60,680 bases of DNA from Firmicutes bacterium AF25-13AC (GTDB lineage Bacteria > Bacillota > Clostridia > Lachnospirales > Lachnospiraceae), in assembly GCA_003478935.1 (NCBI GenBank), contig QUFP01000026.1:1-60680 (forward strand), read 5' to 3'. The stretch's first letter is position 1. The number at the start of each line of letters is the position of its first letter. The notes beneath the pieces were generated by a model. It saw only the letters and a list, made by a program, of their open reading frames with translations, was not told where the DNA came from and made no database searches. Position numbers and translations under genes: made by a program. This document shows positions 42,333-51,596 of this stretch, piece after piece.

Positions 42333-43274
42333 ATTCTGCTGTGCAACCAGATGCTCAGCACCATATTTCTTTCGAAGGGCCGGCTTTTCGATCTTTCCGG
42401 TTGCATTGCGCGGCACTTCGGCAAAGATAACTTTCTTTGGTCTCTTATAGCGAGGCAGCTTCTGACAGTACTCATTAATCTCTTCTTCTGTGCATTCCAT
42501 ACCATCTTTTACTTGAATGACAGCTCCCGTGATCTCACCAAGACGGCTGTCAGGCAGTCCAATGACTGCGACATCCTGCACCTTCTCATAGGCACTTAGG
42601 AAATTCTCAATCTGAACTGGATAGATATTCTCACCACCGCTGACGACGACATCTTTCTTTCGGTCAACGAGGAAGTAGAAGCCATCCTCGTCCTGCATTG
42701 CCATATCTCCAGTGTAGAGCCAACCGTTTTTGAGTGTCTCAGCTGTCGCTTTCGGATCGTTATAGTAGCAAGTCATCACACCAGGACCCTTGACACAAAG
42801 CTCACCAACCTCGCCCTGCTTGACCTCGTTGCCACTTTCATCGACAATTTTACAGGACCAGCGATAACCTGGAATACCGATGGAACCAACTTTATCAATG
42901 TTATCAAGTCCAAGATGCACACAGCCAGGACCGGTGGACTCAGACAAGCCATAATTGGTATCATACTTGTGGTGTGGAAAATACTGCTTCCAGCGGCGAA
43001 TTAATGACGGTGGAACCGGCTGGGCACCAATGTGCATCAGTCTCCACTGGTCAAGCTTATAGTCTTCTAGCTTGATATCTCCTCTGTCAAGAGCGGCTAA
43101 AATATCCTGAGTCCACGGAACCAAAAGCCAGACAATTGTGCACTGCTCCTTTGAGACAGCATCGAGAATAATCTCTGGTGTGGTACCTTTCAAAAGGACT
43201 GCCTTGCTTCCTGCATATAAGCTGCCCATCCAGTGAAATTTTGCTCCGGTATGGTACAGAGGCGGGATGCACAA
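42324..43274 (-). CDS. Acyl-CoA ligase (AMP-forming), C-terminal part (frameshifted)
   Basis: Carries the C-terminal half of an ANL-superfamily ligase: TNYGLSESTGPGCVH (A5-type), YTGDMAMQDEDGFYFLVDRKKD and the catalytic lysine segment PRNATGKIEKPALR. The natural N-terminal half is 43190-43957. The frames join at about 43289-43291 with one missing base (TSRDDVFLCIPPLYHTG). Substrate probably an arylacetic acid, given iorAB. Confidence 0.85.
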   Translation of the reverse strand: MCIPPLYHTGAKFHWMGSLYAGSKAVLLKGTTPEIILDAVSKEQCTIVWLLVPWTQDILAALDRGDIKLEDYKLDQWRLMHIGAQPVPPSLIRRWKQYFPHHKYDTNYGLSESTGPGCVHLGLDNIDKVGSIGIPGYRWSCKIVDESGNEVKQGEVGELCVKGPGVMTCYYNDPKATAETLKNGWLYTGDMAMQDEDGFYFLVDRKKDVVVSGGENIYPVQIENFLSAYEKVQDVAVIGLPDSRLGEITGAVIQVKDGMECTEEEINEYCQKLPRYKRPKKVIFAEVPRNATGKIEKPALRKKYGAEHLVAQQNLA

Positions 43275-43957
43275 AAAGACATCATCACGCTGGTCAAATG
43301 GTGCTTTTGCTCCATCTGTGCCGCCTGAGACAAGCTCTCGTGATTATGTAAAATGGCCTTTGGAAATCCGGTCGTACCAGATGAAAAATAGATTGCCGCA
43401 TCATCCTCTTCCTCAAGTCGAACAAGAGGCGCCTGGCTTGAGCAGTCTGCAACCAGCTCCCTATAGCTCTCTGCAAAGGTTGGACAACCATCTCCGACAT
43501 AGATTAGCAGACGACCTTTTTGCAGCTCATCGGCAATTGACTCAATTCGACCAATAAATTCAGAGCCAAAGAACAGAATATGAACCTGAGCCAAATCGGC
43601 ACAGTATTGAATCTCGTCTGCTGAGAAACGGAAGTTAAACGGAACCGCAATTGCGCCCGTCTTTAAAATTCCAAAATAAATCGGAAGCCATTCCAGACAG
43701 TTGAACATCAAAATCGCAACACGATCTCCTTTTTTGATGCCACGGCTTAAAAGCATGTTGGCAACACGGTTCGCCTTCTCATCAAAAACGCTCCATGTAA
43801 TCTCTCTTCGATAGGCAACTGGGGAGGTCTGCTGAACCAGATCATACTCCTTCCAAGTTGTCTTTCTTGTATCCTTCATCAGCGGATTTAGCTCCACCAA
43901 AGCGACCTCATCTCCGTACAATTTATGATTTCGCTCCAGCAAATCAGTTACAGGCAT
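43190..43957 (-). CDS. Acyl-CoA ligase (AMP-forming), N-terminal part (frameshifted)
   Basis: N-terminal half: the AMP-binding loop YFSSGTTGFPKAILHNH is intact; from about residue 223 (after HHLTS) the frame is wrong. Joined product would be about 540 residues. The gene follows iorB by 18 bp in the same direction, so it may activate arylacetates or take the arylacetyl-CoA end of the pathway; the direction is not decidable from sequence. AAAGGGGAAAAAGAAA precedes ATG 43957. Confidence 0.85.
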   Translation of the reverse strand: MPVTDLLERNHKLYGDEVALVELNPLMKDTRKTTWKEYDLVQQTSPVAYRREITWSVFDEKANRVANMLLSRGIKKGDRVAILMFNCLEWLPIYFGILKTGAIAVPFNFRFSADEIQYCADLAQVHILFFGSEFIGRIESIADELQKGRLLIYVGDGCPTFAESYRELVADCSSQAPLVRLEEEDDAAIYFSSGTTGFPKAILHNHESLSQAAQMEQKHHLTSVMMSFCASRLCTIPEQNFTGWAAYMQEARQSF

Positions 43958-43975
43958 TTTCTTTTTCCCCTTTGT

Positions 43976-44563
43976 TTAGTTTTCGCCATCCAGCTTTGTA
44001 TTTCGTCCCAGAAGGAAGGCTTTCTGGTTGATCTCAAGAAACTTCTTTGGCACACATGCCTCAATCGCAGCCTGCCAATGTTCAAGTGGAATGTCATAGT
44101 GTCTTGATAGGCGACCAAGAAGGACCAAATTGACAGCCTTCTCAGAGCCTGCCTCTCTTGCAAGTGTCAGACAATCCATCGCATCCACATTTGCACCAGC
44201 TGCTTTCATCTTCTCGATTAAGTCCTGCGGATAGACAGTTGCCCCTGTCACAACCGGCATCGGATCAATCTGCTGTGTGTTGACAACCACTGTGCCATCT
44301 GGCTTTAAATAATCCAGATAGCGGGCTGCCTCAAGCTTTTCAAAGGAGACAATCAAATCTGCCTCGCCCTTATCTATAATCGGTGAATACACCTTCTCGC
44401 CAAATCTCACATAGGTGACAACACTTCCGCCTCTCTGGCTCATACCGTGCACTTCAGAAACCTTTACATCATAGCCTTCATTTAGTAAAAGCCATCCCAA
44501 AAGCTTACTTGCCAGTAACGATCCCTGTCCGCCGACACCGACGATCATAATATTCTTTGTCAT
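43976..44563 (-). CDS. iorB: Indolepyruvate ferredoxin oxidoreductase, beta subunit
   Basis: 195-residue gamma-domain subunit of 2-oxoacid:ferredoxin oxidoreductases. MIVGVGGQGSLLASKLLGWL and VSEVHGMSQRGGSVVTYVR are diagnostic of IorB. With IorA it oxidatively decarboxylates indole-, phenyl- or hydroxyphenyl-pyruvate to the arylacetyl-CoA, reducing ferredoxin. GGAGGTAACAAA precedes the ATG; 4 bp separate it from iorA. Confidence 0.95.
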   Translation of the reverse strand: MTKNIMIVGVGGQGSLLASKLLGWLLLNEGYDVKVSEVHGMSQRGGSVVTYVRFGEKVYSPIIDKGEADLIVSFEKLEAARYLDYLKPDGTVVVNTQQIDPMPVVTGATVYPQDLIEKMKAAGANVDAMDCLTLAREAGSEKAVNLVLLGRLSRHYDIPLEHWQAAIEACVPKKFLEINQKAFLLGRNTKLDGEN

Positions 44564-44567
44564 TTTG

Positions 44568-46325
44568 TTACCTCCCTAATGCACCTGGACGACACAACTT
44601 ACTGCAGACACCACAGCCAACACACTGTGTTGCATCAATCATTGCCTTTTTGCCTCGAATGCTGATTGCCGGACAGCCTAGCTTCATGCAGGCGCGACAG
44701 CCAACACATTTCTCCTGATCGACAACAAGAGCCGGCTTATGCTTTACATATTTTAACAGTGCACACGGACGACGACTGATGATAACAGACGGCTCTGGGG
44801 TTGCAAGCTCTTCCTTTACGGCGCGGTCACACGCATCCAAATCATATGGATCAACAACTGTGACACGGCGAATGCCCATCGCACGGCACAGACTCTCCAA
44901 ATCAATCTTTCCGGCCGGATCGCCCTTGATATTATAGCCTGTCGTTGGGTTTTGCTGATGTCCAGTCATTCCAGTAATTGAGTTGTCCAAAATGATGACG
45001 GTGGAGTTACTCTGATTGTATGCGATATTCGCAAGTCCAGTCATTCCAGAATGCATAAATGTGGAATCACCGATTACTGCAACTGTTCTCTTCTCGCTCT
45101 CTTCTCCGAGCGCCTTGTTAAAGCCATGGATTGCGCTGACAGATGCACCCATGCAAAGTGTCATATCAATGGAAGATAACGGCGCAGCTGCACCAAGCGT
45201 ATAGCAGCCGATATCGCCAAGCACGGTACATTTATTCTTTGACAATGTATAGAATAATCCACGGTGTGGACATCCAGCGCACATCACCGGCGGACGACCT
45301 GGAATCTCCTCATCAAGTTTTCTGCCAGATGGAATCGTTCCTATTAGTTCAGCAAGCTTTGGAAATGCTTTACTTAGCTTTTCTGCAAGCAGATTTTGTG
45401 AAAACTCACCTGTCATCGGAAGTACATCTTTTCCGTGAACCGAAAGACCTAAGCTCTTGCAGTAGGTTTCAATCACTGGATCAAGCTCTTCCACAACCAG
45501 CAACAGCTCTTTTCCCTTGGCAAAGTCTAATAGTAACTTTTCTGGAAGCGGATTGACCATTCCCAACTTTAAAATGCTGACGTGATCGCCAAAAATCTCC
45601 TTCACATACTGGTAGGAGGTTGAAGAAGTGATGATTCCGACTGGCTCACTTCCCTTTTCCACGCGATTTAGCGAGCTAGTATTGGAAAACTCAGCCAGAC
45701 GTGCCGTTCTCTCCTCAACAAACGGGTGACGCGCAATCGCATTGGCCGGTGTCATGACATACTTCCTGATATTTTTTTCGTACAGCTTTGTCGGTGGACA
45801 GACACGCTCTTTCGTATCAACAATACTCTGTGAATGCGCAATTCTTGTGCACATGCGAATGATAACTGGTGTGTCAAACTCCTCTGAAATTTCATAAGCT
45901 GCCTTTGCAAACTCACAGGTTTCTGCAGAATCTGCTGGCTCTAGCATCGGCACCTTTGCTGCGATTGCATAGTGTCTGGAATCCTGCTCATTTTGAGATG
46001 AATGCATCGCTGGATCATCTGCCACACAGATAATCAGTCCACCGTTTACTCCAGTATAGGAGCAAGTAAAAAGCGGATCTGCTGCAACATTTAAACCTAC
46101 ATGTTTCATACCACAGAAGCTTCTTTTTCCTGCTAGCGATGCGCCGAACGCTGTCTCTAGCGCAACCTTTTCATTTGGTGCCCACTCGCAGTAAATTTCC
46201 TCAAACTTGACCGCTTCCTCTGTCACCTCTGTGCTCGGAGTTCCCGGATAGCTTGATACAATACTGCAGCCGCCCTCATACAGACCTCTTGCGAGTGCCT
46301 TGTTTCCTAACATTAGCTGTCTCAT
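44568..46325 (-). CDS. iorA: Indolepyruvate ferredoxin oxidoreductase, alpha subunit
   Basis: 585-residue TPP-dependent subunit. N-terminal pyrimidine-binding domain (GNKALARGLYEGGCS, SYPGTPSTEV), TPP-binding domain (about 360-520, GDIGCYTLG and GDSTFMHSGMTG with Asp-Ser in the metal site), and a ferredoxin-like tail with two 4Fe-4S motifs, CVGCRACMKLGCP and CVGCGVCSKLC. Together with iorB and the ligase it indicates fermentation of aromatic amino acids. Confidence 0.96.
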   Translation of the reverse strand: MRQLMLGNKALARGLYEGGCSIVSSYPGTPSTEVTEEAVKFEEIYCEWAPNEKVALETAFGASLAGKRSFCGMKHVGLNVAADPLFTCSYTGVNGGLIICVADDPAMHSSQNEQDSRHYAIAAKVPMLEPADSAETCEFAKAAYEISEEFDTPVIIRMCTRIAHSQSIVDTKERVCPPTKLYEKNIRKYVMTPANAIARHPFVEERTARLAEFSNTSSLNRVEKGSEPVGIITSSTSYQYVKEIFGDHVSILKLGMVNPLPEKLLLDFAKGKELLLVVEELDPVIETYCKSLGLSVHGKDVLPMTGEFSQNLLAEKLSKAFPKLAELIGTIPSGRKLDEEIPGRPPVMCAGCPHRGLFYTLSKNKCTVLGDIGCYTLGAAAPLSSIDMTLCMGASVSAIHGFNKALGEESEKRTVAVIGDSTFMHSGMTGLANIAYNQSNSTVIILDNSITGMTGHQQNPTTGYNIKGDPAGKIDLESLCRAMGIRRVTVVDPYDLDACDRAVKEELATPEPSVIISRRPCALLKYVKHKPALVVDQEKCVGCRACMKLGCPAISIRGKKAMIDATQCVGCGVCSKLCRPGALGR

Positions 46326-46404
46326 TTATCTATTTTTCCTTTCATTGCCGCGTTGGCGCGGTAAACTATTGCACTTTAAATCAGTAAATGCCGTTAGATA
46401 CAAT

Positions 46405-46439
46405 AATACCACTTTTCGCAGCTTGCGTAAAGTGGTATT
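46405..46439 (-). terminator. Terminator after araR
   Basis: AATACCACTTT pairs with AAAGTGGTATT (11 bp) with the small inner stem CGCA/TGCG in the loop, about 8 bp after the araR stop. The U-tract is weak on the minus strand; GAAATTTTT follows on the plus strand. Confidence 0.6.
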
Positions 46440-46446
46440 GAAATTT

Positions 46447-47544
46447 TTACCTAGATTTGCAAGATTCCCTCTCGATTAGCTCTGGCTCTATGACGATCTG
46501 ACGGTCGGCGAGGGAGAGTGTTTTTTCCTGCATCAGATCTAACAAAAGCTTTGCTGCGATTTCCCCTAACTTTTCGTGCGGATGAGCGATGGTTGTCAGG
46601 CCAACTTGATAATTTTCGGCTAGAAAGGAATTGTCGTATCCGGTTACGGAGATGTCTTCTGGTACGCGAAGTCCAAGCTGAGACAATGTCTGAATTGTCT
46701 TGATTGCAATCTGGTCGTTGTAGCAGACAACGCTGTCAAACTTTATTCCTGACGCTGCCATTGCACGCAGTCTTGCAAATGGTTTAACAGCACGATCTTC
46801 TGTGTGAAACCAAATGATCCTGTCGGGATCGTAGAAAACTCCGTACTCTTGAAGCGCTTTTGCATACCCGCGATGCCTTTCTATTCCCTGCCTGTCATCT
46901 GCCTTAAACATACCAAGTATTTTCCGATGTCCCAAGGAGAGCAAATATTTTGTGATTAAATATCCACCTTTAAAATCGTCCATCATCACATATGGGCGGT
47001 CACTTAATTGTTCCATTGTTCCCTGAATAAACACATATGGGATATGGAATTCGTCTAATTTTTTGTATAGAGCAATATGACGACAGTAAATCTCACTCTT
47101 ACTTGGTTCAATAATCAGACCTTCGATATCCTTTGAAAGAAGCTCCTCCAGGCATTTTCCTTCTGCGCTGGAGGAATTTTTTGTATTCTTTAAGATAATA
47201 CTGTAGCCATTCTCTGTCATAACTTGATCAATTCCCTGAATAACAGACGGAAAAATATAATCTGACAAATATGTCGTCACAACAGCGATATTACGAGATG
47301 TCTTTGTATGACGTCCCATCTCTGAACAAAATGTTCCTTTGCCGTGAACAGCATAAATATAGCCTTCATGCTCCAAAATTGCGAGTGCCTTTCTAACTGT
47401 ATGACGGCTCACCTGATAAAAAGCAGCCAGTTCATTCTCCGACGACATTTTATCACCTGCCTGATAAGTACCATCTACTATTTTTTGTTTCAGTTCATTC
47501 ATTAACTTCCAGTATTTAGATTCTTGGCTGTCTGGGTTTGCCAT
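46447..47544 (-). CDS. araR: GntR/LacI chimeric regulator, AraR-like
   Basis: 365 residues: GntR-type winged helix (about 10-75; AGDKMSSENELAAFYQVSRH and TVRKALAILEHEGYIYAVHG) fused to a LacI/PBP-like effector domain (about 90-365; SVTGYDNSFLAENYQVGLTT). This fusion is the architecture of the arabinose repressor AraR. Start at 47544 (MANPDSQES) with AAGGAG 8 bases upstream. It lies downstream of the beta-glucuronidase operon in the same direction but is separated by a strong terminator. The effector may be arabinose or another plant sugar. Confidence 0.9.
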   Translation of the reverse strand: MANPDSQESKYWKLMNELKQKIVDGTYQAGDKMSSENELAAFYQVSRHTVRKALAILEHEGYIYAVHGKGTFCSEMGRHTKTSRNIAVVTTYLSDYIFPSVIQGIDQVMTENGYSIILKNTKNSSSAEGKCLEELLSKDIEGLIIEPSKSEIYCRHIALYKKLDEFHIPYVFIQGTMEQLSDRPYVMMDDFKGGYLITKYLLSLGHRKILGMFKADDRQGIERHRGYAKALQEYGVFYDPDRIIWFHTEDRAVKPFARLRAMAASGIKFDSVVCYNDQIAIKTIQTLSQLGLRVPEDISVTGYDNSFLAENYQVGLTTIAHPHEKLGEIAAKLLLDLMQEKTLSLADRQIVIEPELIERESCKSR

Positions 47545-47611
47545 ATTATTTTCTCCTTCAAACAATCACTTTTTTCCTAGCTTATCATTTGTCCTTTCTT
47601 TTTGCAACAAA

Positions 47612-47662
47612 AAACACCAAAGACAAACTAAAACCTTACGATTTCACCTGTCTTTGGTGTTT
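47612..47662 (-). terminator. Terminator of the glucuronidase operon
   Basis: 14-bp perfect stem AAACACCAAAGACA / TGTCTTTGGTGTTT (47612-47625, 47649-47662), followed on the minus strand by T residues (TTTTTTG). Confidence 0.9.
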
Positions 47663-47712
47663 CTTTCATTCATTCTTATGTCTTATTCTTTTTCCTTTTT
47701 AACAGGCGCTGT

Positions 47713-49494
47713 TTATTTTTCCAGCCAACGCTTTCTGATTGCAAATGCTGCTGCCTTTGGCTGACGCTGTCTGGTGAAAATTCCCTTCTTGTTGCCATCA
47801 ATACGGCGAAGGCCGAAGCTCGTCATGAAATCTGCAAATGCCCAGATCTGCTCACCAGCCACGAAATCGCAGGAATCAATTGCACGATTGTTTTCCTCAA
47901 GATAAGTCACCTGATACTCTTCTGAGAAGATTACCTCTGGAAGCTTATGCATTCCGGCAATCGTATCTGCTCCGTACTCAGTGACAATTACTGGCTTATG
48001 ATATTTTGCATGCCAATCTTCAAGATCCTTCTTCATCATCGGATAGATTGTCTCAATTCTTCCTGTACATATGTACCAAGAGAAGTAACGGTTGATGCAA
48101 ATCACATCAAACAGCTGAGAGATCTTGTCTTCCTGAACATCTACACACATAACACCTGTAACTGGACGTGTATCATCAAGTGAGCGTATCTGCTTTACAA
48201 CCTCTGTGAAATAAGGCAGTGCGTTTTCTTCGTTGGAATTTGGCTCGTTTGTCACACTCCACATAACAACACAAGGATGGTTCTTATCACGCTGATAGAG
48301 TTCCTTTAGTACTGTCTTATGATGCTCTAGTGTCTTTTCATTAACACGCTCTTTTGTGAAGATATCAGGTGCACCCGGCATAAACATGTTCATACCAACT
48401 GCTGGAACTTCATCAATAATGACAAAGCCCTGACGGTCTGCTAGCTGCATCATTTCTTCAGAGTACGGATAATGAGATGTACGGAAGGAGTTTGCACCCA
48501 TCCACTTTAACAGCTCAGCATCTCTTACGTTAAGCGCCTGATCCAGACCCTTTCCGCGAATATCGCTGTCCTCATGCTTACCAAAGCCCTTAAAGTAGAA
48601 GCGCTTTCCATTGATCTTAAACTCTTTTTCAGTAACTTCAATTGTTCTCACACCAAATGGCAGTGTGTAATAATCTGTATTCTCAGCAGAATTTTCCCCA
48701 TATGTAATATCAAACTGATACAGATATGCTGCACCTGGTTCCCACAGATGAGCATTGTTAATAATAATTTTTCCCTTTCGACCCTCGCCGTGCGCAACTA
48801 CTTCCCCTTGTTCGTCGCGAATCACAACATGTACTGGCTGCTCACTAGAAGCTCCAGCTGTTTCGATTTCATATGATACAATTCCGTCAACACCCTCGAT
48901 TGTTGTCTTTACAGTAACGTCTGATACATATGACAGAGGCGTTGTGTAGAGACGAACAGGACGATGGATACCAGAATAGTTAAAGAAATCGAAGAAATAT
49001 TCCTGCTCCCAATGTCCCTCTGGATAGAGCCAGTTTTTAACAAATTTGTACTCACCGCTTGGAATGCAGCTCCAGTCAAGAAGATTGCTGACAGCTACTG
49101 TCAAACGATTCTTTCCCTCATGCACCTTATCGGTGATATCTGCCTCAAACGGAAGGAAACCGCCCTTATGACGTGCAATCTCCTCACCATTTAAATAGAC
49201 AACTGCATGCTGAGTAACACTGCCAAAACGAATTACAATTCGCTGATCCTTTGTCCACGCACGAGGAATCACAGCATCGGTCTCATACCACACCCAACCG
49301 ACATGATCGCGTAACTCTTTATCGGTTGTGATATCATTGTAGCTTGCTGGAACTGGCATATCGATAAAATTCGAAAGTGGCTTTTCATACCACTTTTCCT
49401 CAAAACCTTCTTCCATGCGATTTTCTTTTTTGAATCGCCATATGCCGTCTAAGCTCTTTACCTGACGGATCTCATTATCAACTGGATATAGCAT
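47713..49494 (-). CDS. uidA: Beta-glucuronidase (GH2)
   Basis: 593-residue GH2 enzyme that releases glucuronic acid (and often galacturonic acid) from glycosides. Sugar-binding, Ig-like and TIM-barrel domains in order; acid/base Glu in MWSVTNEPNS, nucleophile in VTEYGADT, and the NxK uronate-recognition motif GNKKGIFTR (Asn568, Lys570) that separates glucuronidases from galactosidases. The active-site loop between GMNMF and NEKTLEHHK is shorter than in E. coli, suggesting a mini-loop class (inference). Start ATG 49494 follows AAAGGAGAAAAAACAA. It sits last in an operon with an importer. Confidence 0.94.
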   Translation of the reverse strand: MLYPVDNEIRQVKSLDGIWRFKKENRMEEGFEEKWYEKPLSNFIDMPVPASYNDITTDKELRDHVGWVWYETDAVIPRAWTKDQRIVIRFGSVTQHAVVYLNGEEIARHKGGFLPFEADITDKVHEGKNRLTVAVSNLLDWSCIPSGEYKFVKNWLYPEGHWEQEYFFDFFNYSGIHRPVRLYTTPLSYVSDVTVKTTIEGVDGIVSYEIETAGASSEQPVHVVIRDEQGEVVAHGEGRKGKIIINNAHLWEPGAAYLYQFDITYGENSAENTDYYTLPFGVRTIEVTEKEFKINGKRFYFKGFGKHEDSDIRGKGLDQALNVRDAELLKWMGANSFRTSHYPYSEEMMQLADRQGFVIIDEVPAVGMNMFMPGAPDIFTKERVNEKTLEHHKTVLKELYQRDKNHPCVVMWSVTNEPNSNEENALPYFTEVVKQIRSLDDTRPVTGVMCVDVQEDKISQLFDVICINRYFSWYICTGRIETIYPMMKKDLEDWHAKYHKPVIVTEYGADTIAGMHKLPEVIFSEEYQVTYLEENNRAIDSCDFVAGEQIWAFADFMTSFGLRRIDGNKKGIFTRQRQPKAAAFAIRKRWLEK

Positions 49495-49557
49495 TTGTTT
49501 TTTCTCCTTTCTAAAACAGCTCCTTTCAGGCAATCACCCAAAAGGAGCATTTGTTCG

Positions 49558-50460
49558 TTAACCCTTTACAGCACCGATCATAACACCCTTTACAAAGTAC
49601 TTCTGAATAAATGGATAGATACAAAGTACAGGAACCGTTGTCAAAATAATGGTAGAATATTTGATAGCCTCTGCAAACTGATTGACCTGGTCATTTTCTG
49701 CAGCTGCTGAGTTCAAAACATTTGAGTTTGCAATTAAGATTGCTCTCATGATATTCTGAATTGGAAGCTTCTCATTGTCCTTCAGATAAATGGATGCATT
49801 GAACCATGCATTCCAGTGGCCAACACCATAGTAAAGAAGAAGTACAGCCAGTGTTGCCTTAATTAGCGGAACAATGATACGGAACAGAATGATTACATCA
49901 TTTGCACCATCAATATAAGCAGATTCCTTAAGAGATTCCGGAACGGATTCAATCGCCGTCTTACAGATGATGGAATTGTACACACTCAGAGCACCTGGAA
50001 GAATCAATGCCCACAGAGAATTGTACAGTCCTAAGTCACGAATGTTCAAGTAAGCAGGAATCATACCACCTGAGAAGAACATCGTAAACATAATCAATCC
50101 CTGAAGAAGCGGTTTAAACATAACATCCTTTGATGCCATAAAGTATCCGGCAAACAATGTCATCAAAATATTGATCGGCAATGATACCGCCAGAATAATC
50201 AGCGTATTGGTATATCCAGAAAGAAGAAGTGGATGAGAAAACGCCAACTTATAAGCACCAAATGTCATTTCATGTGGCCACAGCAAAATACCCGGATGGG
50301 AAACCAGATAGGTGTTCGATGTCATGGATGCACAAAATACATACCAGATCGGATACAGAGTGATAATACAAAGACAAATCAAAATCGCACTATTGATAAC
50401 GACAAATATCTTATCTCCCAAGGAGGTCTTCATTTTTTGTTTTTTTACTTTCGTTCTCAT
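49558..50460 (-). CDS. Oligosaccharide ABC importer permease (LplC/YtcP type)
   Basis: 300-residue permease, six spans, EAA loop LKESAYIDGANDVIILFRII near 185-205, C-terminus FVKGVMIGAVKG as in the LplC branch. Start at 50460 (MRTKVKKQK) with GAGGAGG upstream. Pairs with the LplB-type permease just upstream. Confidence 0.92.
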   Translation of the reverse strand: MRTKVKKQKMKTSLGDKIFVVINSAILICLCIITLYPIWYVFCASMTSNTYLVSHPGILLWPHEMTFGAYKLAFSHPLLLSGYTNTLIILAVSLPINILMTLFAGYFMASKDVMFKPLLQGLIMFTMFFSGGMIPAYLNIRDLGLYNSLWALILPGALSVYNSIICKTAIESVPESLKESAYIDGANDVIILFRIIVPLIKATLAVLLLYYGVGHWNAWFNASIYLKDNEKLPIQNIMRAILIANSNVLNSAAAENDQVNQFAEAIKYSTIILTTVPVLCIYPFIQKYFVKGVMIGAVKG

Positions 50461-50479
50461 TTTTAAATTCCTCCTCTCA

Positions 50480-51439
50480 TTAGAATAAACCTGCATCAGT
50501 TGCTTTCTTACTGATCAGATTGGTCAGCATCAAGAAGCAGACATTGATGATTGTATTAAACAATCCGATTGCAGTCGACTTCGAATACATCGGATTTCCA
50601 CTTCCACCAAATGACAGACGATAGGTATAAGTAGAGATAACATCAGCAGTTGCATAGGTTGCTGAGTTGTACAGAAGAAGAATCTTCTCGTAGCCGACAT
50701 TCAAAATATTACCCATACGAAGGATAAACAGAATCATAATGGTAGGAACAAGACCTGGCAGTGTAATGTGAAGCATCTGCTGGAAACGGTTTGCACCATC
50801 CACACGAGCTGCCTCGTACTGCTCCTGATCGATACTAGAAAGAGCTGCTAAGTAAATGATAGAGTTCCAACCAATACCAGACCAAATATCAGATAATACA
50901 TAGATCGTTCTAAAATATTTTGGATTTGCCAAGAAGTTTTGTCCCCTGCCTCCGAACATTTCCACGATCTGAGAGAACATACCATCCTGCATACAGAAGG
51001 TCTTTAATAGTCCACATAAAACAACCATAGAAATAAAGTATGGCATATAGGTGATTGTCTGAACCGTTCTCTTAAATGCACTGTTTCTTACTTCATTAAT
51101 CATCAGCGCCAGAATAATTGGTGCTGGGAAGCCGAACAAAATCGTAAGACCACTAATTAAAAATGTATTTTTCAGTAATCGTCCAAAGTACGGATCTGTA
51201 AAGAAATTCAAAAACCACTTATACCACGGATTAGACCAATTTGATCCCTCAATTCCTCTGGTAATCTTATAATCCTTAAATGCGATTACCAGTCCATACA
51301 TCGGCTTATAACAGAAAAGTAACAGATAAATCAAAACCGGAAGCAACATAATATACTTCCATTTATTTTTATGCCAATCTCTTTTTAGTCGTTTTGATAA
51401 CGGCGGCTTTGGCCTTTTCGCTACTGCATTTGCTTTCAT
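50480..51439 (-). CDS. Oligosaccharide ABC importer permease (LplB/YteP type)
   Basis: 319-residue permease with a basic amphipathic N-terminus (KRPKPPLSKRLKRDWHKNKW), then six membrane spans and the EAA loop YEAARVDGANRFQQMLHITL (about 205-225). AAAGGAGGCGCTT precedes the ATG. Its partner is 49558-50460; a stem-loop separates it from the binding-protein gene. Confidence 0.92.
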   Translation of the reverse strand: MKANAVAKRPKPPLSKRLKRDWHKNKWKYIMLLPVLIYLLLFCYKPMYGLVIAFKDYKITRGIEGSNWSNPWYKWFLNFFTDPYFGRLLKNTFLISGLTILFGFPAPIILALMINEVRNSAFKRTVQTITYMPYFISMVVLCGLLKTFCMQDGMFSQIVEMFGGRGQNFLANPKYFRTIYVLSDIWSGIGWNSIIYLAALSSIDQEQYEAARVDGANRFQQMLHITLPGLVPTIMILFILRMGNILNVGYEKILLLYNSATYATADVISTYTYRLSFGGSGNPMYSKSTAIGLFNTIINVCFLMLTNLISKKATDAGLF

Positions 51440-51489
51440 AAGCGCCTCCTTTTCGGATTTGCAAAAGTCTAATTTTTCTCCTAATAGTA

Positions 51490-51522
51490 CCGGCAGTGGA
51501 AAATTACTTTTTCCACTGCCGG
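51490..51522 (-). promoter_or_regulatory. Intra-operon stem-loop after the binding-protein gene
   Basis: 14-bp perfect stem CCGGCAGTGGAAAA / TTTTCCACTGCCGG with a 5-base loop, in the 157-bp spacer between the binding protein and the first permease. No U-run follows on either strand. Such hairpins commonly protect the upstream mRNA so that the binding protein is made in excess; that role is inference. Confidence 0.65.
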
Positions 51523-51596
51523 AAAAGGCATACTATTTCATTTCAGAATACACTTTTACTCATCCGATCTATTCTGTAATAAAATTAAGTCTTAGA

